DNA of 5,506 nt from Anaerofustis sp. (GTDB lineage Bacteria; Bacillota; Clostridia; Eubacteriales; Anaerofustaceae), in assembly GCF_019420015.1 (NCBI RefSeq), contig NZ_JAHZIA010000049.1:1-5506 (forward strand), read 5' to 3'. Both the position numbers and the translations under genes were made by a program. Below, one piece after another: positions 1-5,506 of this stretch (position 1 is the first letter of the stretch; every line of letters starts with the position of its first letter). A model generated the notes under the pieces. That model had not been told where the DNA came from. It searched no databases and was given only the letters and a program-made list of their open reading frames with translations.

Positions 1-2
1 TA

Positions 3-21
3 TAAGGGGCAACTCCCCTTA
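3..21. repeat. GGGG/CCCC hairpin in the leader
   Basis: A perfect 7-bp inverted repeat, TAAGGGG (3-9) and CCCCTTA (15-21), with a five-base loop CAACT. No T-run follows on either side inside the window, so it is not a classic intrinsic terminator. It could be the tail of an upstream gene's structure, a dispersed palindromic element or part of a leader structure. A similar GGGGC hairpin lies at the other end of the window (5488-5506). The stem is certain as sequence; its role is unknown. Confidence 0.5.
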
Positions 22-61
22 ATAGGGTATTAGCGCGAAATCTGAAAAATCTTTTTTATTC

Positions 62-90
62 TTTAAAAAGCAAGGGGAGTGTGTTAATAT
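62..90 (+). promoter_or_regulatory. Possible sigma-A promoter of the M50 gene
   Basis: TTTAAA at 62-67 matches the -35 consensus at four of six bases. It is followed after 17 bases by TAATAT at 85-90, a reasonable -10 box. Transcription would start near 97 and leave a leader of about 27 bases containing the GGTGA ribosome binding site at 115-119. The region is AT-rich, so such matches arise easily by chance. Confidence 0.3.
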
Positions 91-123
91 ATAGCTAACA
101 AATTTTATACAGACGGTGAAAAA

Positions 124-1551
124 ATGAAAGAAGATAAAAACAAAGAAATAAAAACTTTTGACGATTATCTTATGCCTTATTTGACGGATGATGAGAACAT
201 TTTAAACAAGGAAAAAGACATCGACAAGGACAGTCTCCTTTTTACAGGTAAAGACATTCAGGAGAAGAAAGCGGAAGATTTTTCTTTTGAAGAAGAGGAA
301 AGAGAAGAAGAAAGCTCTTTTTACGAAGAGAAAAAAGTTACAGAAGAAGAGGCGGCTGAAGAGAGAGAAAGTAAAGAGGTTTATGAAAACGCAGGAGGCA
401 GGGGAGATTTCGATATGCTTCCGAATTTGGTTTTAGTGCTTTCCGTTGCGGTGATAATAGGAATGGTTATGTTTAAAGGAGTGGGAGTGTTTCATGGAAT
501 AGAGAGCATAATTTTTGCATTTGTATGGGCGAGTGTACTTTCCTACGTTTCGATTATCGTGCATGAAGGGGGACATCTCGTTTTCGGACTTTTGTCGGGA
601 TACAAGTTTGCTTCTTTCAGAATAGGCAGCATGATGTTTATAAAAAACGACGGCAGAATGACATATAAGAGATACAACATTCCCGGTACAGGGGGGCAGT
701 GTTTGATGATACCGCCTGAGTGCGGAGAGGACTATGATTTCCCGTATTTCTTATACAATTTCGGCGGAGCGATTTTCAATGTTTTGTTTGCGGTTATATG
801 CTTTTTACTCTATGTAAGTCTTCCTTATATCCTCATTCTTTCGGAAGGGTTTATTATAGGTACGGCTCTTGGGCTTTACTTTGCGCTTCTTAACGGAATA
901 CCGAGAAAAATCGGAGGGATTGCCAACGACGGAGCAAACGCTCTTTATTTGGACGAGGACAAGATATCGAAGAAAGCTCTTTACAATCAGCTTAGAATCA
1001 ACGGGCTTCTTACAAAAGGGGTAAGGTTTAAGGATATGGACGAAAGGTTGTTTGACCTTGAAAGTTACGACTCGGACTGCAAGAACCCTCTTGTGAGCGT
1101 AATGTATTCTTTCAGGTGCAACTATCTGATAGACAAGAGGGAGTTTGATGAGGCGAGAGAGCTTATCAATTATTCCTTGGATAATCTGGAGGAGATGTTA
1201 AGCGTTCATAAAAGCGAGCTTAAGTGTGAGCTTTTGTTCCTTGCTCTTTTGGATGGAGAGGAAGAAAGTGTCATTGATGAGATATATGACGAAGATTTGA
1301 AGAGATATATAAACACCACGAAGAAGTATTATGTGGCAAGAAGAAGACAGCTTTACGCTTACGAGCTGTTTTACAACAAAGACGAAGAAGCGGCAGAATC
1401 AGAGCTTGAGGCTTTTGAAATAATAGCCGGAAGATACCCTTATGAGACTGAGGTTGAAGGGGAGATAGAGCTTTTGCATCTTGTACACGACAGGGCTTTG
1501 GAGAGAGGAATAATACAAGAGGAAGATGAGGACGACGGGGAAGAGATATAA
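124..1551 (+). CDS. M50-family (site-2 protease-like) membrane metallopeptidase, uncharacterised
   Basis: A 475-residue protein, probably an intramembrane zinc protease of the M50 family. Residues 1-97 are a hydrophilic, very Glu/Lys-rich arm with no signal peptide. Hydrophobic segments lie at about 101-123, 128-158, 212-240 and 242-257. The second contains H147-E148-G149-G150-H151, the HExxH zinc and catalytic motif. Segment three carries GGAIFN (N219), like the GPxxN motif of site-2 proteases. N257-G-I-P followed by N268-D269-G270 fits the NxxP...DG motif whose Asp is the third zinc ligand. A GTGGQC loop (188-193) lies between segments. I see no PDZ domain. Residues 300-475 are soluble, probably helical (TPR-like around 328-350), and end in an acidic tail. 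ATG 124 is preceded by a modest GGTGA. The gene appears monocistronic, with a terminator candidate at 1674-1725. The fold assignment is firm; substrate and pathway are unknown. Confidence 0.85.
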   Translation: MKEDKNKEIKTFDDYLMPYLTDDENILNKEKDIDKDSLLFTGKDIQEKKAEDFSFEEEEREEESSFYEEKKVTEEEAAEERESKEVYENAGGRGDFDMLPNLVLVLSVAVIIGMVMFKGVGVFHGIESIIFAFVWASVLSYVSIIVHEGGHLVFGLLSGYKFASFRIGSMMFIKNDGRMTYKRYNIPGTGGQCLMIPPECGEDYDFPYFLYNFGGAIFNVLFAVICFLLYVSLPYILILSEGFIIGTALGLYFALLNGIPRKIGGIANDGANALYLDEDKISKKALYNQLRINGLLTKGVRFKDMDERLFDLESYDSDCKNPLVSVMYSFRCNYLIDKREFDEARELINYSLDNLEEMLSVHKSELKCELLFLALLDGEEESVIDEIYDEDLKRYINTTKKYYVARRRQLYAYELFYNKDEEAAESELEAFEIIAGRYPYETEVEGEIELLHLVHDRALERGIIQEEDEDDGEEI

Positions 1552-1673
1552 AAAATATTTTAACCGTGATTTATAATTCAAAAAGAGGTAAGGTTATTTT
1601 ATCGTTTCTTTAAGATAAAACAGCGGTATAAACTTCCCGCAAGTTAATTAAATACAGGAAAACGAAAGGAAGA

Positions 1674-1725
1674 AAAAACACATCCGACAGAAAGATTAAT
1701 ATCTTTTGCCAAAGGATGTGTTTTT
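1674..1725 (+). terminator. Long stem-loop, probable terminator of the M50 gene
   Basis: A perfect 12-bp outer stem pairs 1674-1685 (A5 then CACATCC) with 1714-1725 (GGATGTG then T5). Inside it, a second 6-bp hairpin pairs AAAGAT (1691-1696) with ATCTTT (1701-1706) around TAAT. The A-tract/T-tract ends make it symmetric, so it could stop transcription in either direction. It lies about 120 bases after the M50 stop and just before the leuS promoter, which fits a terminator insulating the two units. The 28-base region enclosed by the outer stem is longer than in compact terminators, so a leader attenuator is an alternative. Confidence 0.6.
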
Positions 1726-1729
1726 AGGT

Positions 1730-1749
1730 ACAAAAATAATAATTTTTGT
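1730..1749. promoter_or_regulatory. Operator-like palindrome touching the leuS -35 box
   Basis: Perfect 8-bp arms ACAAAAAT (1730-1737) and ATTTTTGT (1742-1749) surround a four-base centre AATA. The right arm ends on the first T of the leuS -35 hexamer. A second, looser inverted repeat, GGTAC (1727-1731) and GTACC (1758-1762), brackets the -35 box. The position suits a regulator binding site, but AT-rich DNA makes such palindromes common and no regulator is encoded nearby. Confidence 0.35.
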
Positions 1750-1778
1750 TGACTTAAGTACCATAAATTAACTATAAT
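1749..1778 (+). promoter_or_regulatory. Strong sigma-A promoter of leuS
   Basis: TTGACT at 1749-1754 (five of six to TTGACA) and a perfect TATAAT at 1773-1778 are separated by 18 bases. Transcription would start near 1785 and give a leader of about 40 bases with the AAGGAG ribosome binding site at 1814-1819. This leader is too short for a T-box riboswitch, which commonly precedes leuS in Firmicutes. Confidence 0.8.
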
Positions 1779-1825
1779 AAAAATGTTAATGTAAAATCGA
1801 AACAGTTATAAACAAGGAGAAATAA

Positions 1826-4231
1826 ATGGAGAATTATAACTTTAAAGAAATAGAAAAAAAATGGCAGGATATTTGGGATAAGGAACAATGTTTTCATGCC
1901 GAAACGGGCTTAGACAAACCCAAATATTACGCTTTGGTTGAATTCCCTTATCCTTCGGGACAGGGACTTCACGTAGGTCATCCAAGACCTTACACTGCTC
2001 TTGATATAGTATCGAGAAAGAAAAGAATGCAAGGGTACAACGTACTTTTCCCAATGGGATTTGACGCTTTCGGACTTCCTACGGAAAACTATGCGATTAA
2101 AACAGGTGTTCATCCTGCAATTGTTACGAAAAACAACATTGCTAACTTCAAAAGACAACTAAAATCTCTTGGTTACTCTTTTGACTGGCAAAGAGAAATT
2201 GATACAACAGATCCAAAATATTATAAATGGACACAATGGATTTTCTTACAATTATTTAAAAAAGGACTTGCTTATAAAAAAGAATTCCCGATAAACTTCT
2301 GTACAAGCTGTAAAGTAGGGCTTGCAAACGAAGAAGTCGTAAACGGGGTTTGTGAAAGATGCGGCGGAGAAGTTGTAAGAAAAGTAAAGAATCAATGGAT
2401 GCTTAAAATTACCGAATATGCCGACAGGCTTATAGACGATTTGGACGGACTTGATTTTATAGACAGAGTAAAATCAAGCCAAAAGAACTGGATTGGCAGA
2501 AGTTACGGTGCAGAAATCAATTTTGAAATAAAAGACAGCGATGAAAAATTAACCGTGTATACAACGAGACCTGACACGATTTACGGTGCGACATATATGG
2601 TTATATCTCCCGAACATCCTGTAATAGAAACATTAAAAAACAAGATTACAAATTACGGCAAAGTTGTGGAGTACAAAGAAGAAGCCGCTAAGAAATCGGA
2701 TTTTGAAAGAACGGAACTTAACAAAGAAAAAACAGGTGTTAAGCTTGAAGGTATAAGTGCCATAAACCCTATTACGGGAAAAGAAATAAGCGTATTTGCT
2801 TCAGACTATGTACTTATGACATACGGAACAGGTGCCATTATGGCGGTACCTGCTCACGATACGAGAGACTATGAATTTGCAAAGGTATTCGATTTGCCTA
2901 TAGTTGAAGTGGTAAGCGGCGGAGATATTGAAAAAGAAGCTTACACGGGAGACGGTAAACTTGTAAATTCTCCATTGATTGACGGTTTAGATATTAAAGA
3001 AGCAAAAGAAAAAATGACACAGATAGTTGAAGAAAGAGGAATCGGAAGAAGAAAAACCAATTTCAAGCTTCGTGACTGGGTATTCTCTCGTCAAAGATAC
3101 TGGGGAGAACCTATTCCGATTATAAATTGTCCTCACTGCGGATTTGTTCCGCTTGATGAAAGCGAACTTCCTCTTACACTTCCAGATGTAAAAGATTATA
3201 AACCGACTGATGACGGTGAAAGTCCACTTAAAAATATGCCTGAGTGGTATAAGGTTAAATGTCCTAAATGTGGTGCTGATGCTGAAAGAGAAACTGACAC
3301 AATGCCTCAATGGGCCGGTTCAAGCTGGTATTATTTAAGATATACAGATCCTGATAATGATGAAGCTCTTGCAAGCGAAGAAGCTATTAAATACTGGATG
3401 AATGTAGATTGGTATAATGGTGGTATGGAACATACTACACTTCACTTATTATACTCTCGTTTCTGGCATAAGTTCTTATACGATATAGGTGTGGTAAACA
3501 CAAAAGAACCTTACCAAAAGAGAACAAGCCATGGTATGATTTTGGGTGAAAATCATGAAAAGATGTCTAAATCAAAAGGTAATGTAGTTAACCCTGATGA
3601 AGTTGTAGACGAATTCGGTGCTGATACTTTAAGAACATACGAAATGTTTATAGGTGACTTTGAAAAAGTTGCGCCATGGAGTGAAAACGGAGTTAAGGGT
3701 TGTAAGAGATTTTTAGACAGAGTTTCTAAAATGGAAGATTTGGTGGTTGATGGCGAAGAATATTCCAAAGAGCTTACCACGTTAATGCATCAGACAATTA
3801 AGAAAGTAAGCGAAGACTACGAAACCCTTAAGTTCAATACTGCGATAGCTCAACTTATGAAATTGACAAACGAAGTTTACGACAAGGGAAGAATCAACAA
3901 AGCAGAGTTTAAGACATTCCTTATTTTACTTAACCCTGTTGCTCCTCATTTGACGGAAGAGTTATGGGTAAGAGCGGGATTTGAAGGATACTTACATCAA
4001 GCTTCTTGGCCTGAATACGACGAAGAAAAGACCGTTGCGGATGAAATTGAAATTCCTATTCAAATCAACGGGAAATTCAAAGGTAAAGTAAAAGTCGGAA
4101 GAAATGCAGGAGAAGAAGAAGTAAAGGCTGCGGTTCACAGGGAAAAAGCGGTGGAAAACATACCTGAGGGCAAGAAGATAGTAAAAGAGATTTACGTTAA
4201 AGGCAGAATTTACAATATTGTCGTAAAATAA
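1826..4231 (+). CDS. leuS: Leucyl-tRNA synthetase
   Basis: An 801-residue cytoplasmic class I synthetase that charges tRNA-Leu with leucine using ATP. The Rossmann core has the HIGH-type motif HVGH (49-52) after PYPSG, and KMSKS at 579-583. The editing (CP1) domain, about 225-410, contains TTRPDT (246-251) and GTGAIMAVPAHD (334-345), the site that hydrolyses mischarged tRNA. Two zinc ribbons are intact: C159/C162 with C176/C179, and C435/C438 with C479/C482. RDWVFSRQRYWGEP (416-429) is typical of the family. ILGENHE runs directly into KMSKS, so the leucine-specific domain found in E. coli is absent, as in Bacillus. The anticodon-binding helices (about 640-735) and the C-terminal domain (about 740-801) are present, so the enzyme looks complete. 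AAGGAG lies six bases before ATG 1826. It has its own promoter and terminator. Glycine codon use changes sharply between about 3215 and 3655. Confidence 0.97.
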   Translation: MENYNFKEIEKKWQDIWDKEQCFHAETGLDKPKYYALVEFPYPSGQGLHVGHPRPYTALDIVSRKKRMQGYNVLFPMGFDAFGLPTENYAIKTGVHPAIVTKNNIANFKRQLKSLGYSFDWQREIDTTDPKYYKWTQWIFLQLFKKGLAYKKEFPINFCTSCKVGLANEEVVNGVCERCGGEVVRKVKNQWMLKITEYADRLIDDLDGLDFIDRVKSSQKNWIGRSYGAEINFEIKDSDEKLTVYTTRPDTIYGATYMVISPEHPVIETLKNKITNYGKVVEYKEEAAKKSDFERTELNKEKTGVKLEGISAINPITGKEISVFASDYVLMTYGTGAIMAVPAHDTRDYEFAKVFDLPIVEVVSGGDIEKEAYTGDGKLVNSPLIDGLDIKEAKEKMTQIVEERGIGRRKTNFKLRDWVFSRQRYWGEPIPIINCPHCGFVPLDESELPLTLPDVKDYKPTDDGESPLKNMPEWYKVKCPKCGADAERETDTMPQWAGSSWYYLRYTDPDNDEALASEEAIKYWMNVDWYNGGMEHTTLHLLYSRFWHKFLYDIGVVNTKEPYQKRTSHGMILGENHEKMSKSKGNVVNPDEVVDEFGADTLRTYEMFIGDFEKVAPWSENGVKGCKRFLDRVSKMEDLVVDGEEYSKELTTLMHQTIKKVSEDYETLKFNTAIAQLMKLTNEVYDKGRINKAEFKTFLILLNPVAPHLTEELWVRAGFEGYLHQASWPEYDEEKTVADEIEIPIQINGKFKGKVKVGRNAGEEEVKAAVHREKAVENIPEGKKIVKEIYVKGRIYNIVVK

Positions 4232-4243
4232 AAAGATTTATAC

Positions 4244-4275
4244 AAAAAGGAAGAACCGAAGTTCTTCCTTTTTTT
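4244..4275 (+). terminator. Intrinsic terminator of leuS, probably bidirectional
   Basis: A perfect 8-bp stem GGAAGAAC (4249-4256) and GTTCTTCC (4261-4268) closes on the loop CGAA and is followed by seven T (4269-4275). Five A before the stem (4244-4248) extend the pairing to 13 bp. It starts 12 bases after the leuS stop. Read on the - strand, the loop becomes TTCG closed by C-G, the exceptionally stable UUCG tetraloop, followed by five T. It can therefore also end transcripts arriving from the DUF1540 and pdaA genes, about 110 bases past the DUF1540 stop. Confidence 0.92.
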
Positions 4276-4386
4276 GTTGAATTTGTATGAAAAGAATACT
4301 CTTTATATTCCTTTCACAATTCATTTTGAAATTTGTTTAACAGGGGAAGTTTTATTGTATGCCTTTTTTATTTATCTGTCTCATGC

Positions 4387-4551
4387 TTATTTTGTTTTAA
4401 GCTTAAAAGACAAACAGTCAGTACAGGCACATTGTGTCGGATGTGCTTCGTGAGTGCTGACTTTGATGGAATCAAGAGAACAGTAGTTGCTGTCACAACA
4501 TTTGTGTTCGCAGCTTTGTACGTCACATTCTATAGCAGTATTTTTCGCCAT
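4387..4551 (-). CDS. DUF1540 cysteine-rich mini-protein
   Basis: A 54-residue protein running from ATG at 4551-4549 to TAA at 4389-4387. It is preceded by a perfect AGGAGG (4563-4558) with six-base spacing. It fits the DUF1540 pattern known in Firmicutes: I7-x-C9-D-V-x-x-C14, then NYCSLDSIKV (22-31), a THEAHPT stretch (33-39), and TDC46-x-SF. Eight cysteines (9, 14, 18, 19, 24, 41, 43, 46) in 54 residues suggest metal binding or a disulfide-stabilised fold. There is no signal peptide or membrane segment, so a cytosolic, metal-bound protein is more likely; this is inference. The family has no established function that I know of. It lies 80 bases downstream of the pdaA-like gene on the same strand, with no convincing terminator between them, and upstream of the shared terminator at 4244-4275. 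The coding assignment is strong because of the ribosome binding site and family match. Confidence 0.9.
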   Translation of the reverse strand: MAKNTAIECDVQSCEHKCCDSNYCSLDSIKVSTHEAHPTQCACTDCLSFKLKTK

Positions 4552-4600
4552 TTCAAACCTCCTAAATATTTAAAATCGTGGGTAACTTTCGTTACGTATT

Positions 4601-4629
4601 TAGTATGTGAAAAAAGACGGAAAATATTA
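4601..4629 (-). promoter_or_regulatory. Possible sigma-G-like promoter of the DUF1540 gene
   Basis: On the - strand, CATACTA (4607-4601) matches the Bacillus sigma-G -10 consensus CATnHTA fully. TAATA (4629-4625) lies 17 bases upstream and resembles the -35 consensus GHATR except for its first base. Transcription would start near 4594, about 40 bases before the start codon. CATACT also scores four of six as a vegetative -10, so the sigma factor is uncertain, and the DNA is AT-rich. Confidence 0.25.
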
Positions 4630-4631
4630 TT

Positions 4632-5426
4632 TTATTTTGTTAAATCGTCTAAACTTTTGAAGGTATATCCTTCCTGTTTCAGTTTGGATATGAGATCCGG
4701 AAGTACGATACTGTTTGTTTTTGAGGTTGAATGAAGCAGCATTACGCATCCGTTGTGGAGTTTTGGCATTATTTTGTTGAACACTTCGCTGTAGCTTTTT
4801 TGTTGGTTGTTGTTCCAATCGTTGTAAGCAAGAGACCAGAATATTGTTTTGTAGCCCATGCTTTTTGCCATTTGAAGAGAATGTTCGTTGAAAGTTCCTT
4901 CTGGAGGTCGTAAGTAATGTTTCATTTCTTCGCCTGTTACTTTTTTGTATAAATCTTCCAAATCTTTGATTTGTTTTTTGAATTCTTCGTCGCTTACGTA
5001 TCTTAGGTCTTTATGGGAATAGGTATGGTTTCCCACTATATGACCTTCGCTTATCATTCTTTTTACGAGATCTCCGTTTTTTTCTATATAATTTCCGACA
5101 AGGAAAAATGCGGCGGGAACATTTTCTTCTTTTAGGGTGTCTAGTATTTTTTCTGTATACCCGTTTTCGTAGCCTGCGTCAAAGGTAAGGTATATCGTTT
5201 TTTCATTTTCATTTCCGACGTAGAAGGCGTCATACTTTTGAAGTGTTTCTCTGTCGGCGTTTCCGACAGGCTGTTTTCCCTCTTCGTAATTTCCAAGTCC
5301 CCATTGTGTTTTGTCTATTCCCGCATTTATTTTATGCACCGCAAAGAGAGATATTATCAAAGTGGCGATTATAAGCAGAGTGCATATTATTATTGTTCTG
5401 ATTTTTCTTTTATCCAAATTAATCAT
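4632..5426 (-). CDS. pdaA: PdaA-type polysaccharide deacetylase (muramic delta-lactam)
   Basis: A 264-residue carbohydrate esterase family 4 protein, close in length and sequence to Bacillus PdaA. That enzyme removes acetyl groups from muramic acid in spore-cortex peptidoglycan on the way to muramic delta-lactam. A basic N-terminus and one hydrophobic segment (about 11-30) make a signal anchor, with the enzyme outside the membrane. A WGLG segment (42-45) precedes the NodB domain (about 75-260). Its motifs are TFDAGYENG (81-89, D83 catalytic base), GNHTYSH (132-138, zinc ligands H134 and H138), RPPEG (173-177), WSLAYNDW (197-204) and LLHS (230-233). The second Asp of the usual TFDD motif is Ala84; Bacillus PdaA has Asn there, so this fits the subfamily. 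AGGAGG (5440-5435) lies eight bases before the ATG. A DUF1540 gene follows on the same strand. Whether the host forms spores cannot be seen here. Confidence 0.92.
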   Translation of the reverse strand: MINLDKRKIRTIIICTLLIIATLIISLFAVHKINAGIDKTQWGLGNYEEGKQPVGNADRETLQKYDAFYVGNENEKTIYLTFDAGYENGYTEKILDTLKEENVPAAFFLVGNYIEKNGDLVKRMISEGHIVGNHTYSHKDLRYVSDEEFKKQIKDLEDLYKKVTGEEMKHYLRPPEGTFNEHSLQMAKSMGYKTIFWSLAYNDWNNNQQKSYSEVFNKIMPKLHNGCVMLLHSTSKTNSIVLPDLISKLKQEGYTFKSLDDLTK

Positions 5427-5487
5427 AGAATTATCCTCCTGATAAATTATATAAAGTCAGGGGTGGTTTTATGATTCTTTTTTTTGT

Positions 5488-5506
5488 ATAGGGGCTATGC
5501 CCCTAT
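5488..5506. repeat. GGGGC hairpin at the window end
   Basis: A perfect 8-bp inverted repeat, ATAGGGGC (5488-5495) and GCCCCTAT (5499-5506), with loop TAT, running into the window edge. On the + strand it is preceded rather than followed by eight T within 5478-5485, and on the - strand an A-run follows it, so it is not a standard terminator in either direction inside the window. It lies upstream of the pdaA-like gene and resembles the hairpin at 3-21. It may be one copy of a dispersed palindromic repeat. Confidence 0.5.

Noticed and set aside
105..110. TTATAC as a -10 box for the M50 gene
   Set aside because: The start would fall within the ribosome binding site at 115-119, and the upstream -35 match is poor.
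1597..1620. TTTTATC/GATAAAA inverted repeat after the M50 gene
   Set aside because: A 7-bp, nearly all A/T stem with a ten-base loop and no T-run is too weak for a terminator; the structure at 1674-1725 is far better.
1679..1689. CACATCCGACA is repeated inside the DUF1540 gene (- strand, 4447-4433 region)
   Set aside because: An 11-base match between two places in 5.5 kb is expected several times by chance.
1842..3780. Several - strand open frames opposite leuS, and one at 1399-1581 opposite the end of the M50 gene
   Set aside because: They mirror the codon structure of the real genes and show no start signals or known motifs.
4582..4595. GTAAC/GTTAC hairpin between pdaA and the DUF1540 gene
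   Set aside because: It has only a 5-bp stem with no T-run in either direction, so it is not supported as a terminator.
4333..4734. 133-codon + strand open frame starting at TTG
   Set aside because: It lies antisense to the whole DUF1540 gene and the end of the pdaA-like gene, has no ribosome binding site, and encodes no recognisable domain.
5446..5451. Perfect TATAAT on the - strand upstream of the pdaA-like gene
   Set aside because: Transcription would start at about the AGGAGG itself (5440), leaving no normal leader, and no acceptable -35 is at 16-18 bases.
5238..5474. + strand open frame over the start of the pdaA-like gene, and a similar one at 4731-4913
   Set aside because: Both are antisense to a well-supported enzyme gene, with no ribosome binding site and no family resemblance.

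Overview
The window looks like a piece of a low-GC Firmicutes chromosome, most likely from an anaerobic Clostridia-type bacterium. The evidence is AT-rich DNA, strong AGGAGG-type ribosome binding sites, a leucyl-tRNA synthetase of the Firmicutes type (HVGH and KMSKS motifs, no leucine-specific insertion), a DUF1540 cysteine-rich mini-protein and a PdaA-type deacetylase. The genus cannot be fixed from sequence alone. I see no transposase, phage gene, CRISPR array, tRNA or rRNA.

Layout. Positions 1-123 are a non-coding leader with a G/C hairpin and a competing long-range pairing. A 475-aa membrane protein follows on the + strand (124-1551). It has the HEGGH zinc motif and a downstream NDG motif of the M50 (site-2 protease) family, between an acidic N-terminal arm and a helical acidic C-terminal domain. 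The 274-base gap that follows holds a long terminator-like stem-loop (1674-1725), a perfect palindrome touching a -35 box, and a near-consensus vegetative promoter. That promoter drives leuS (1826-4231, +), which ends at a textbook terminator (4244-4275).

Two genes converge on that terminator from the - strand: a pdaA-like membrane-anchored polysaccharide deacetylase (4632-5426) and, downstream of it, a 54-aa DUF1540 protein (4387-4551) with a perfect ribosome binding site. The same stem-loop probably terminates both directions, and in the - strand RNA its loop is the very stable C(UUCG)G tetraloop. The window ends in another GGGGC hairpin (5488-5506).

How the genes relate. leuS is a housekeeping translation gene and appears to be its own transcription unit. 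The M50 protein is also a single-gene unit, and nothing here identifies its substrate. pdaA and the DUF1540 gene could be co-transcribed. PdaA belongs to spore-cortex peptidoglycan modification in Bacillus, and a sigma-G-like sequence lies between the two genes, so a link to sporulation is possible but unproven. I found no clear new multi-gene system. The most useful observations are the small DUF1540 gene, the uncharacterised M50 protein, the palindrome at the leuS promoter in place of the usual T-box, and a block of leuS with strikingly different glycine codon use.
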